Part shown: one piece after another, positions 13,201 through 23,641 of the stretch
Layout of the letters: every line of letters begins with the position of its first letter
Position numbering within the stretch: position 1 is the stretch's first letter
Assembly: GCA_964023205.1 (NCBI GenBank)
Contig: OZ026837.1
Span: 14,361,479 to 14,425,478 of the forward strand
Direction: 5' to 3'
DNA length: 64,000 nucleotides
From: Lutraria lutraria
Lineage: Eukaryota; Mollusca; Bivalvia; Venerida; Mactridae
The notes under the pieces: model-generated
The model's database searches: none
What the model was told of the DNA's origin: nothing
Seen by the model: only the letters and a program-made list of their open reading frames with translations
Translations under genes and position numbers: made by a program

Positions 13201-14112
13201 TGAAAAAAGTGAAAGTGAATGAATTAGTACTCAACTTGTTGTAAAATTGAATTAACACGTAGACAACTAACAAATAAAATCTGGAAAATATTGAATTCTT
13301 TTCGGACAGTTACATCTACATGAATATCATGAAATAGATTTATGAATGTATATGTACATATCCCTGTGATCACCATATATAGCTTGTTTATCTATAACAG
13401 TTATGAAAATAGTGGTAGTTTTACAGACTTCTCGTTACCTGACTGTTTGTGCTTCTTCTCAACTTGAATATTCTGTGTTAATGTAGACTGGGGATTGTAC
13501 CCAGTAACTGCACAAAACTTCTTTATGTCTGTAAATCTGAAGATTATAAAGTTGTATGTATTCAATAAAAATACAAAAATATAATTTATATTATTTTCCT
13601 AGATTTTTAATAGTCTAACAAAACTTAGGTTAATTGAAATAAATATATTTTCACATTGCTAGTTTATCTGTATAGCAATTTTGAGTTATAGTTCTTCGTA
13701 ATTTCGACTCCCGTTAGTTCATACGTGTAATTTTCGTATATGAAGCATAAATATTTTTTTTATTTTAATGACTTACTTTACCATTCGAAAAAAGAAATTT
13801 TGATACTACTTTTAGTTTATGAGTAGTTTTGTTTTTATAGTATTACATGCATTTATTAAACATTTCCTACTTTTGTTTGATTAATAAATATATGTATAAT
13901 AGTATACGAAAAAGAAGAAACAAATCAAGAGTTCTATGAGAAAAAAGATCGTTTGTGGCAACATCCGAACACGACATTGAGTCAATAATAAACTACATAA
14001 AATAAGTAGTTACAAGAAAAATACTGCAAAATACATATGATGTGAATATGAATAGTTACATTTTATCATACGTCATCAGTACAGACAACTTTGGTATCTG
14101 AATATCTTCCAT
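10222..14112 (-). CDS. Unrecognised helix-rich/coiled-coil protein, eight exons
   Basis: Coding exons read leftward: 14112-14060 (ATG at 14112), 13536-13439, 13199-13097, 12751-12646, 12273-12109, 11587-11502, 10826-10751, 10320-10222. All seven junctions have AG/GT borders with matching phases, strong support for a real gene. The last exon runs to TAA at 10222-10224 (about 261 residues). A GT donor at 10239 would instead splice on, but I found no further exon. The middle is charged and helix-rich, coiled-coil-like: exon 4 includes LVLREKKSMLLNIINKHEVV; exon 5 includes KEVREDALKKMEKVLDKW. The C-terminal exon is lysine/cysteine-rich (PCKKQW, HKCC). The exon 4-5 style is loosely reminiscent of DUF4200-type ciliary coiled coils, but similarity is too weak to name a family. 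The same strand as UBE3B does not imply a shared role. Confidence 0.75.
10467..10652. mobile_element. MITE, TACAGTGCAACCTC family (copy 2)
   Basis: Starts TGCAGTATAACCTCTTC and ends GAGAAGTTGTACTGTA, an inverted pair as in the copy at 4390. The interior includes a run of 14 C at about 10505-10519 and the family motif GGGTGTTGATTTGGAGAAG. Lies in the intron between the last two exons of the coiled-coil gene. Confidence 0.6.
11195..11213 (+). repeat. CTGT microsatellite
   Basis: Five consecutive CTGT units after GAATAAAAATAT. The preceding TACAAGTCTGAATAAAAATAT resembles the 3' tail of a retroposed element, so this may be a LINE or SINE tail; no body was identified. Confidence 0.6.
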
Positions 14113-14174
14113 TATACGATATATACGTAAATATATGCTCTGTGAATACGACTGCTTCTTACTGTTATGTTGAC

Positions 14175-14242
14175 TTTGACGTCTATGAAACGTCTCTTGG
14201 TGACGACGTCATTTACGTCATAACGTAAGAGCAAATAACGTC
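14175..14242 (-). promoter_or_regulatory. CRE-like cluster upstream of the coiled-coil gene
   Basis: Four ACGTC-containing sites lie 63-130 bases upstream of the ATG at 14112: TTGACGTCT, GACGTCAT (14205-14212), TACGTCAT and AACGTCAA. TGACGTCA-type sites bind CREB/ATF proteins. A TCTCTTGGTGAC string nearby loosely resembles an RFX X-box but misses conserved positions. Promoter role is inferred from position and clustering. Confidence 0.4.
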
Positions 14243-14391
14243 AACATCTCCGGTTGAACGTTATTTATCGGTAAAATGAAAAAAAAATTAAGTATAACAT
14301 ATGGAAGCTGTTTTTCTTGGTCTTGTAAAAGCTTTATAAATAGTTTTACGTATTATGAGTTTCAGTGGAATACTTATATATTATATGTTAA

Positions 14392-14430
14392 CTAGAGTGC
14401 GTTATTACGCCAGGGATATTATTTCTGTCT
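14392..14430 (+). repeat. Inverted terminal-like sequence next to TTAA (left)
   Basis: TTAA at 14388-14391 is followed by CTAGAGTGCGTTATTACGCC. Its reverse complement, with a few mismatches, sits at 23338-23377 followed by TTAA at 23378-23381. The pair encloses the whole main tandem array. See findings. Confidence 0.55.
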
Positions 14431-15640
14431 TATACCCAGCAATGTAGTAGTTCTATAATAAACTATCTTTGTTGATTTTTCGCACAGACTGGGTTCAATG
14501 TGAGTACGTGATATTGCCGATATTTTCGAGTTCATATATTAACCGATTACAGTACTACATGTGTATTTAAGGTAGAATCAGACAAACCAACGTTAACATG
14601 AGATATGATTCCTGTTTGATATTTTTTCACAATTACATCATCCTAAATTTACATTCCAATCATTTAGTCGTATCTTTAACGGATGAAAAAAAATAGGATT
14701 TTAAGTAAAAATGGATAATAACTTTTAACTCCGTTCTGTTCTGTTCTACCAAAATCACCCTCATCCATGACCAGCACTAGTGTGTTGCGTATATTATTAA
14801 CTATTTACTCATTGATTACCAATACAAGTTGATAAGGAACATTGTGCGAAGAATAAATATACGAGGATAATATGTATATATATAATTCAACCCTTTTTAA
14901 TGTCATATCAATTGTCATTTCAAAGGTATTTCAAACATGCATCATTCTAACACAAATACACGTGTTCATCCTGTGCCGCAAAATCCTAGTTCAAATCAAA
15001 GGTCACACACACACCGGCTTGCTTGCTAACTGTTCTTTAATACCATTGGTCTAACATACAGTAAACCCTGTAAATAAAGGCCACCCTTGGGAAAGATGAA
15101 TTATGGCCTAAATTGACAAGCTACCATTATACGAATTTTTTTTTCTTCTGAATAATCAATGATGAATTTTAAAAGAATTATCTTTATCAATAGGGTGACC
15201 GTTATTTGGAGGTGGCCACTAAAACAGACTTGACTGTACTTTAACGTAGCAAGGACATCATGATGAAGTAGAACATCAATTCAGGGTAGACGTTATAGAA
15301 TTTTGACAATGGTCGCCATGCTCAAATAATATTTTTTGTCAATGTGTATGTTTATATTGCATTATATTGTTTATATTTGAATGAATTGTATATAAAATTT
15401 ATATAGAACACAGTTTGGATGTTTTTACATGTGTGATGTCGTATACATAACTGAATAATCTGTTTATATAGATACATGCATGTACATAATATCTCCCTGT
15501 GATATTATTCATATAAATGTATGCTCTGTTAAACCGCAGCTTGCATGCATACATTATGTATAAGATAGTATCAGTCTATGAAATATACTCATAGAATACA
15601 CTTGTGTTGTTATGGTTTATATCACTATATTTGTAGATTC
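14431..15640. other. Gene-free stretch left of the tandem array
   Basis: AT-rich DNA with no supported coding exon. The only clear item is the MITE at 15057-15238. Confidence 0.5.
15057..15238. mobile_element. MITE, TACAGTCAAACCTG family (copy 1)
   Basis: Begins TACAGTAAACCCTGTAAATAA and ends CAGACTTGACTGTA. The interior has AAAGGCCACCCTTGGGAAAGA and the inverse GGTGACCGTTATTTGGAGGTGGCC. Further copies are at 51237-51407 and 58206-58388, and a degenerate one at 38350-38505. Tc1/mariner-like ends are inferred. Confidence 0.65.
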
Positions 15641-15970
15641 ACCAAACTTAACAAAAGACTACAACATGCTACAATATATTGACGCCAACGACAATAACCC
15701 AACACGCAATGATAACATAATACAGCAGCCTTGATTGGTACATAGCGCAACATATCAACCTAAAGTCATACGGCTGGTTTCGTTACAGTAATCCCACGTG
15801 AAATGCGATTAACAATCGCTGTTATTGCAGAAATGAATATTAATTAATGCAAAACGTACAAAATACGCTGTTTCTATTTAATTTTAATTGCAAGAAACAA
15901 ACGCCAAGCGTTTGCGGAACGTTTTGAAGCCTGCATAACGCTAACGAACGAAAAATAAAAATAAAAAAAA

Positions 15971-16063
15971 GATCCGTGGCCGGCCTCGAACCCGCCACAA
16001 AAAGATTGTCTGTCTCGAAAGCTTTCAATGTCCGACGCTTTACTGACTGTGCCAGCGCGGCAC
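15971..16063 (-). ncRNA. tRNA-like Pol III promoter unit 1
   Basis: On the minus strand: A-box-like TGGCACAGTCAGT (16054-16042), B box GGTTCGAGGCC (15992-15982), then a T-run just after GGATC. The A box differs from the other copies (CAC for CGC, CAG for CGG). No complete cloverleaf is evident, so this is tRNA-derived rather than a working tRNA. Confidence 0.6.
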
Positions 16064-17172
16064 ACTGTCTGTCGCGAATCGGGAATTATATATCAAGGTG
16101 TTTGTGCACTTGTTCGCTTGAGTTGTTTCATATTACTGTAAACTTGGCAAGTTTTACGATAGCAGAAATTACTGTAAGAGACAAACATAGATATATGGCC
16201 AAAACATCCATTTCCCTTGGTGTCCTAGATGCTCGGTGGGTGCGTTTCTATACGTAAGTGGGTTACTTCCCTTCGTCGATGATGCACGTTTATGCGTGTT
16301 CGTTACTTTAAGGGTGTGATAAAAAATTATCGCATATTACCAAGTTTAAATCTACTCGACTGAATGCAATCTGAGAATGTGAAACGAAGGAATGACATTT
16401 CAATGAAGTCGTCTTCTTTCACACACCCACGCTTATATAGTTCCTACCTAGCATGGGGCGTAGAGGGTGTTTGACACAAGACGGCCCCCAAATCAGTGGG
16501 ACAGTTCTCTCCGCACATACTTACTTACATTCTTAATTTGTTAAGTTCGCAAATATATGAAACACAATTTCAATGCGGTGCCTGGTCTCCCTCATTCAAT
16601 TTGGAATTGTTCTGCGATTAGTCGGTTCCACTATTCTCAGACTGATAGTTTTTAAATAAATGCAATTCGGTAATGCAAGCACATCAATGTACATGCACTA
16701 ACATACTATTATACTTACTCAACTAATTATATGTATACTGATTCACCATGTGTCCGATTTACATACATATGTAACCGTACATGTTCAGTCTCTATATAAT
16801 TGATATGTTCAGTCTCTATATAATTGATATTAAAACAAATTGTTACTTTAACGCACGCGCTGCTTATGAAATTCACAGTAAGATACGTACGTACCATATG
16901 CATATTGACGCCAACGACAATAACCCAACACGCAATGATTACACAATACAGCATATCAAAACTAAAGTCATACGGCTGGTTTCGTTACAGTAATCCCACG
17001 TGAAATGCGATTAACAATCGCTATTATTGCAGAAATGAATATTAATTAATGCAAAACGTACAAAATACGCTGTTTCTATTTAATTTTAATTGCAAGAAAC
17101 AAACGCCAATCGTTTGCGGAACGTTTTGAAGCCTGCATAACGCTAACGAACGAAAAATAAAAATAAAAAAAA

Positions 17173-17265
17173 GATCCGTGGCCGGCCTCGAACCCGCCAC
17201 AAAAAGATTGTCTGTCTCGAAAGCATTCAATGTCCGACGATTTAAAGACTGCGCCAACGCGGCAC
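17173..17265 (-). ncRNA. tRNA-like Pol III promoter unit 2
   Basis: Minus strand A box TTGGCGCAGTCTTTAAA and B box GGTTCGAGGCC, with a downstream T-run. The A-box 3' side differs from the copies at 19746 and 22272. Confidence 0.6.
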
Positions 17266-18457
17266 ACTGTCTGACGAGAATCGGGAATTATATATCAAGG
17301 TGTTTGTGCACTTGTTCGCTTGAGTTGTTTCATATTACTGTAAACTTGGCAAATTTTACGATAGCAGAAATTACTGTAAGAGACAAACATAGATATATGG
17401 CCAAAACATCCATTTCCCTTGGTGTCCTAGATGCTCGGTGGGTGCGTTTCCTATACGTAAGTGGGTTACTTCCCTTTGTCGATGATGCACGTTTATGCGT
17501 GTTCGTTACTTTAAGGGTGTGATAAAAAATTATCGCATATTACCAAGTTTAAATCTACTCGACTGAATGCAATCTGAGAATGTGAAACGAAGGAATGACA
17601 TTTCAATGAAGTCGTCTTCTTTCACACACCCACGCTTATATAGTTCCTACCTAGCATGGGGCGTAGGGGGTGTTTGACACAAGACGGCCCCCAAATCAGT
17701 GGGTCAGTTCTCTCCGCACATGCTTACTTAAATTCTTAATTTGTTAAGTTCGCAAATATATGAAACACAATTTCAATGCGGTGCCTGGTCTCCCTCATTC
17801 AATTTGGAATTGTTTTGCGATTAGTCGGTTCCACTATTCTCAGACTGATAGTTTTTAAATAAATGCAATTCGGTAATGCAAGCCCATCAATGTACATGCA
17901 CTAACATACTATTATACTTACTCAACTAATTATATGTATACTGATTCACCATGTGTCCGACTTACATACATATGTAACCGTACATGTTCAGTCTCTATAT
18001 ATTTGATATTAAAACAAATTGTTACTTTAACACCCGCTCCGACCTACATACATATGTAACCGTACATGTTCAGTCTCTATATAATTGATATTAAAACAAA
18101 TTGTTACTTTAACGCACGCGCTGCTTATGAAATTCACAGTAAGATACCTTCGTACCATATGCATATTGACGCCAACGACAATAACCCAACACGCAATGAT
18201 AACAGAATACAGCAGCCTTGATTGGTACATAGCGCAACATATCCAACTAAAGTCATACGGCTGGTTTCGTTACAGTAATCCCACGTGAAATGCGATTAAC
18301 AATCGCTATTATTGCAGAAATGAATATTAATTAATGCAAAACGTACAAAATACGCTGTTTCGATTTAATTTTAATTGCAAGAACCAAACGCCAAGCGTTT
18401 GCGGAACGTTTGAAGCCTGCATAACGCTAACAAACGAAAAATAAAAAATATAAAAAA

Positions 18458-18550
18458 GATCCGTGGCCGGCCTCGAACCCGCCACAAAAAGATTGTCTGT
18501 CTCGAAAGCATTCAATGTCCGACGATTTAAAGACTGCGCCAACGCGGCAC
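18458..18550 (-). ncRNA. tRNA-like Pol III promoter unit 3
   Basis: Same head variant as unit 2 (GGCGCAGTCTTTAAATCG). The downstream T-run is split by an A (TTTTTTATATTTTTTA), a small change next to the potential terminator. Confidence 0.6.
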
Positions 18551-19745
18551 ACTGTCTGACGAGAATCGGGAATTATATATCAAGGTGTTTGTGCACTTGT
18601 TCGCTTGAGTTGTTTCATATTACTGTAAACTTGGCAAATTTTACGATAGCAGAAATTACTGTAAGAGACAAACATAGATATATGGCCAAAACATCAATTT
18701 CCCTTGGTGTCCTAGATGCTCGGTGGGTGCGTTTCCTATACGTAAGTGGGTTACTTCCCTTCGTCGATGATGCACGTTTATGCGTGTTCGTTACTTTAAG
18801 GGTGTGATAAAAAATTATCGCATATTACCAAGTTTAAATCTACTCGACTGAATGCAATCTGAGAATGTGAAACGAAGGAATGACATTTCAATGAAGTCGT
18901 CTTCTTTCACACACCCACGCTTATATAGTTCCTACCTAGCATGGGGCGTAGGGGGTGTTTGACACAAGACGGCCCCCAAATCAGTGGGACAGTTCTCTCC
19001 GCACATGCTTACTTACATTCTTAATTTGTTAAGTTCGCAAATATATGAAACACAATTTCAATGCGGTGCCTGGACTCCCTCATTCAATTTGGAATTGTTC
19101 TGCGATTAGTCGGTTCCACTATTCTCAGACTGATAGTTTTTAAATAAATGCAATTCGGTAATGCAAGCACATCAATGTACATGCACTAACATACTATTAT
19201 ACTTACTCAACTAATTATATGTATACTGATTCACCATGTGTCCGATTTACATACATAATTATGTAACCGTACATGTTCAGTCTCTATATAATTGATATTA
19301 AAACAAATTGTTACTTTAACACACGCTCCGACCTACATACATATGTAACCGTACATGTTCAGTCTCTATATAATTGATACTAAAACAAATTGTTACTTTA
19401 ACGCACGCGCTGCTTATGAAATTCACAGTAAGATACGTACGTACCATATGCATATTGAGCAAACAACAATAACCCAATACGCAATGATAACACAATACAG
19501 CAGCCTTGATTGGTAAATAGCGCAACATATCAGACTAAAGTCATACGGCTGGTTTCGTTACAGTAATCCCACGTGAAATGCGATTAACAATCGCTATTAT
19601 TGCAGAAATGAATATTAATTAATGCAAAACGTACAAAATACACTGTTTCTATTTAATTTTAATTGCAAGAAACAAACGCCAAGCGTTTGCGGAACGTTTT
19701 GAAGCCTGTGTAACGCTAACGAACGAAAAATAAAAATAAAAAAAA

Positions 19746-19838
19746 GATCCGTGGCCGGCCTCGAACCCGCCACAAAAAGATTGTCTGTCTCGAAAGCTTT
19801 CAATGTCCGACGCTTTACCGACTGCGCCAGCGCGGCAC
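19746..19838 (-). ncRNA. tRNA-like Pol III promoter unit 4 (best consensus)
   Basis: A box TGGCGCAGTCGGT and B box GGTTCGAGGCC match the eukaryotic tRNA promoter consensus. They are followed by ACGGATC and eight T residues, a good Pol III stop. The A-to-B spacing of about 50 bases would suit a tRNA with a long variable arm (Leu/Ser type) as ancestor; that origin is inference. Confidence 0.65.
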
Positions 19839-21044
19839 ACTGTCTGACGAGAATCGGGAATTATATATCAATGTGTTTGTGCACTTGTTCGCTTGAGTTG
19901 TTTCATATTACTGTAAACTTGGCAAGTTTTACGATAGCAGAAATTACTGTAAGAGACAAACATAGATATATGGCCAAAACATCCAGTTCCCTTGGTGTCC
20001 TAGATGCTCGGTGGGTGCGTTTCCTATACGTAAGTGGGTTACTTCCCTTCGTCGATGATGCACGTTTATGCGTGTTCGTTACTTTAAGGGTGTGATAAAA
20101 AATTATCGCATATTACCAAGTTTAAATCTTCTCGACTGAATGCAATCTGAGAATGTGAGACGAAGGAATGACATTTCAATGAAGTCGTCTTCTTTCACAC
20201 ACCCACGCTTATATAGTTCCTACCTAGCATGGGGCGTAGGGGGTGTTTGACACAAGACGCCCCCTAAATCAGTGGGACAGTTCTCTCCGCACATGCTTAC
20301 TTACATTCTTAATTTGTTAAGTTCGCAAATATATGAAACACAATTTCAATGCGGTGCCTGGTCTCCCTCATTCAATTTGGAATTGTTCTGCGATTAGTCG
20401 GTTCCACTATTCTCAGACTGATAGTTTTAGACTGATAGTTTTTAAATAAATGCAATTCGGTAATGCAAGCACATCAATGTACATGCACTAACATACTATT
20501 ATACTTACTCAACTAATTATATGTATACTGATTCACCATGTGTCCGATTTACATACATATGTAACCGTACATGTTCAGTCTCTATATAATTGATATTAAA
20601 ACAAATTGTTACTTTAACACACGCTCCGACCTACATACATATGTAACCGTACATGTTCAGTCTCTATATAATTGATATTAAAACAAATTGTTACTTTAAC
20701 GCACGCGCTGCTTATGAAATTCACAGTAAGGTACGTACGTACCATATGCATATTGACGCCAACGACAATAACCCAATACGCAATGATAACACAATACAGC
20801 AGCCTTGATTGGTACATAGCGCAACATATCAGACTAAAGTCATACGGCTGGTTTCGTTACAGTAATCCCACGTGAAATGCGATTAACAATCGCTATTATT
20901 GCAGAAATGAATATTAATTAATGCAAAACGTACAAAATACGCTGTTTCGATTTAATTTTAATTGCAAGAAACAAACGCCAAGCGTTTGCGGAACGTTTTG
21001 AAGCCTGCATAACGCTAACGAACGAAAAATAAAAATAAAAAAAA

Positions 21045-21136
21045 GATCCGTGGCCGGCCTCGAACCGCCACAAAAAGATTGTCTGTCTCGAAAGCTTTCA
21101 ATGTCCGACGGTTTACCGACTGCGCCAGCGCGGCAC
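21045..21136 (-). ncRNA. tRNA-like Pol III promoter unit 5
   Basis: A box TGGCGCAGTCGGT intact. One base is lost just before the B box (GGCGGTTCGAGG rather than GGCGGGTTCGAGG). T-run present. Confidence 0.6.
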
Positions 21137-22271
21137 ACTGTCTGACGAGAATCGGGAATTATATATCAATGTGTTTGTGCACTTGTTCGCTTGAGTTGTT
21201 TCATATTACTGTAAACTTGGCAAGTTTTACGATAGCAGAAATTACTGTAAGAGACAAACATAGATATATGGCCAAAACATCCAGTTCCCTTGGTGTCCTA
21301 GATGCTCGGTGGGTGCGTTTCCTATACGTAAGTGGGTTACTTCCCTTCGTCGATGATGCACGTTTATGCGTGTTCGTTACTTTAAGGGTGTGATAAAAAA
21401 TTATCGCATATTACCAAGTTTAAATCTTCTCGACTGAATGCAATCTGAGAATGTGAGACGAAGGAATGACATTTCAATGAAGTCGTCTTCTTTCACACAC
21501 CCACGCTTATATAGTTCCTACCTAGCATGGGGCGTAGGGGGTGTTTGACACAAGACGCCCCCTAAATCAGTGGGACAGTTCTCTCCGCACATGCTTACTT
21601 ACATTCTTAATTTGTTAAGTTCGCAAATATATGAAACACAATTTCAATGCGGTGCCTGGTCTCCCTCATTCAATTTGGAATTGTTCTGCGATTAGTCGCT
21701 TCCACTATTCTCAGACTGATAGTTTTTAAATAAATGCAATTCGGTAATGCAAGCACATCAATGTACATGCACTAACATACTATTATACTTACTCAACTAA
21801 TTATATGTATACTGATTCACCATGTGTCCGATTTACATACATATGTAACCGTACATGTTCAGTCTCTATATAATTGATTTGTTCAGTCTCTATATAATTA
21901 ATATTAAAACAAATTGTTACTTTAACGCACGCGCTGCTTATGAAATTCACAGTAAGATACGTACGTACCATATGCATATTGACGCCAACGACAATAACCC
22001 AACACGCAATGATAACACAATACAGTAGCCTTGATTTGTACATAGCGCAACATATCAAACTAAAGTCATACGGCTGGTTTCGTTACAGTAATCCCACGTG
22101 AAATGCGATTAACAATCGCTATTATTGCAGAAATGAATATTAATTAATGCAAAACGTACAAAATACGCTGTTTCTATTTAATTCTAATTGCAAGAAACAA
22201 ACGCCAAGCGTTTGCGGAACGTTTTGAAGCCTGCATAACGCTAACGAACGCAAAATAAAAATAAAAAAAAA

Positions 22272-22364
22272 GATCCGTGGCCGGCCTCGAACACGCCACA
22301 AAAAGATTGTCTGTCTCGAAAGCTTTCAAGGTCCGACGCTTTACCGACTGCGCCAGCGCGGCAC
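22272..22364 (-). ncRNA. tRNA-like Pol III promoter unit 6
   Basis: A box TGGCGCAGTCGGT and T-run intact; a G>T change (GTGTTCGAGGCC) lies immediately before the B box. Confidence 0.6.
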
Positions 22365-23088
22365 ACTGTCTGACGAGAATCGGGAATTATATATCAAGGT
22401 GTTTGTGCACTTGTTCGCTTGAGTTGTTTCATATTACTGTAAACTTGGCAAGTTTTACGATAGCAGAAATTACTGTAAGAGACAAACATAGATATATGGC
22501 CAAAACATCCAGTTCCCTTGGTGTCCTAGATGCTCGGTGGGTGCGTTTCCTATACGTAAGTGGGTTACTTCCCTTCGTCGATGATGCACGTTTATGCGTG
22601 TTCGTTACTTTAAGGGTGTGATAAAACATTATTGCATATTACCAAGTTTAAATCTACTCGACTGAATGCAATCTGAGAATGTGAAACGAAGGAATGACAT
22701 TTCAATGAAGTCGTCTTCTTTCACACACCCACGCTTATATAGTTCCTACCTAGCATGGGGCGTAGGGGGTGTTTGACACAAGACGGCCCCCAAATCAGTG
22801 GGACAGTTCTCTCCGCACATGCTTACTTACATTCTTAATTTGTTAAGTTAGTAATATATGAAACACAATTTCAATGCGGTGCCTGGTCTCCCTCATTCAA
22901 TTTGGAATTGTTCTGCGATTAGTCGGTTCCACTATTCTCAGACTGATAGTTTTTAAATAAATGCAATTCGGTAATGCAAGCACATCAATGCACATGCACT
23001 AACATACTATTATACTTACTCAACTAATTATATGTATACTGATTCACCATGTGTCCGATTTACATACATATGTAACATATAACATTGG

Positions 23089-23641
23089 CCCTCCGTCTGC
23101 TATCTGGGATAGGTGTGTAAGACGGACCCTGAAAAATCAATGCGAATGTGATAAATGTTTATCATACAACTGCCGCATTGCGGGGCGTAAGAAATAGTCA
23201 AAACAATAAGATTAGTGTCAGGAGCGAGGTTTAAATGTTTTAGATAAGACAATGCTACACTTATATGGTACTATTATTCAACGCGTGTCACATTATTATA
23301 GGTAGAAAAAGTGGTGTATACCTATAGGAGCTTTTGCTCCTAAAAAATTATATTCCCGGCGTAATAACGCGCTCTACTTAACATCACGGTGGTTAACCGG
23401 CTCGGACATTTTTGGATCAAATCAGCGTCCCCAGACTATTTTTGATCGAGCAAAGGACTTTTAATGAATATCAAGCTAAACGTTTAGACAGGTCTGTTCA
23501 AAATATTTGATATTTTATATGTTCTACTTATTTTATTTTAACTATTTATGTGCGACGGAACGGCACAAATGTATATTAACAAGAAAATGATTTGATTTTT
23601 CAGGGTCCGTCTTACATACCTATCCCAGATAGCAGACGGAG
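23089..23641. repeat. Inverted-arm element inside the insertion
   Basis: Arms of about 50 bases at 23089-23141 and 23593-23641 are reverse complements with few mismatches (CCTCCGTCTGCTATCTGGGA; GACGGACCCTGAAAAATCA). They enclose about 450 bases with no ORF. The right TTAA-associated terminal sequence (23338-23377) lies between the arms, so at least two insertion events overlap here. Confidence 0.6.
23338..23377 (-). repeat. Inverted terminal-like sequence next to TTAA (right)
   Basis: Reverse complement of 14392-14430 over GGCGTAATAACGC(G/A)CTCTA, with an outer TTAA at 23378-23381. Divergent toward its inner side. Confidence 0.55.

Larger units (their letters stand above)
15673..23073. repeat. 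Tandem array, six units of about 1.2-1.3 kb
   Basis: The anchor GACGCCAACGACAATAACCC recurs at 15681, 16917, 18168, 19457 (altered), 20755 and 21981, giving periods of about 1236, 1251, 1289, 1298 and 1226. Units are near-identical by eye over their full length. Length differences come mainly from a local duplication around TGTTCAGTCTCTATATAATT: an 82-86-base duplicate in the units at about 17.96, 19.24 and 20.55 kb, but only about 24 bases at 16.78 and 21.86 kb. Each unit has a tRNA-like promoter on the minus strand. Open frames of 62-114 codons repeat in each unit but are driven by the tRNA-like head and show no protein signature, so I call the array noncoding. The first unit is truncated at its left edge. 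Confidence 0.9.

Noticed and set aside
14190..14206. RFX X-box (GTCTCTTGGTGACG) upstream of the coiled-coil gene as proof of a ciliary role
   Set aside because: The second half-site misses conserved positions; mentioned only as a weak hint.
16390..16520. snRNA-like string (CCCCCAAATCAGTGGGACAG) in each array unit, compared with the U1 3' stem
   Set aside because: Only a short local resemblance; no Sm site, no 5' splice-pairing end and no conserved loops.
15976..22621. Repeated 62-114-codon open frames in the tandem array (AGLEPATKRLSV-type and the opposite strand)
   Set aside because: They start in the antisense of the tRNA-like head, recur only because the DNA repeats, and one unit breaks the start. 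Such peptides are common false genes from tRNA-derived repeats.
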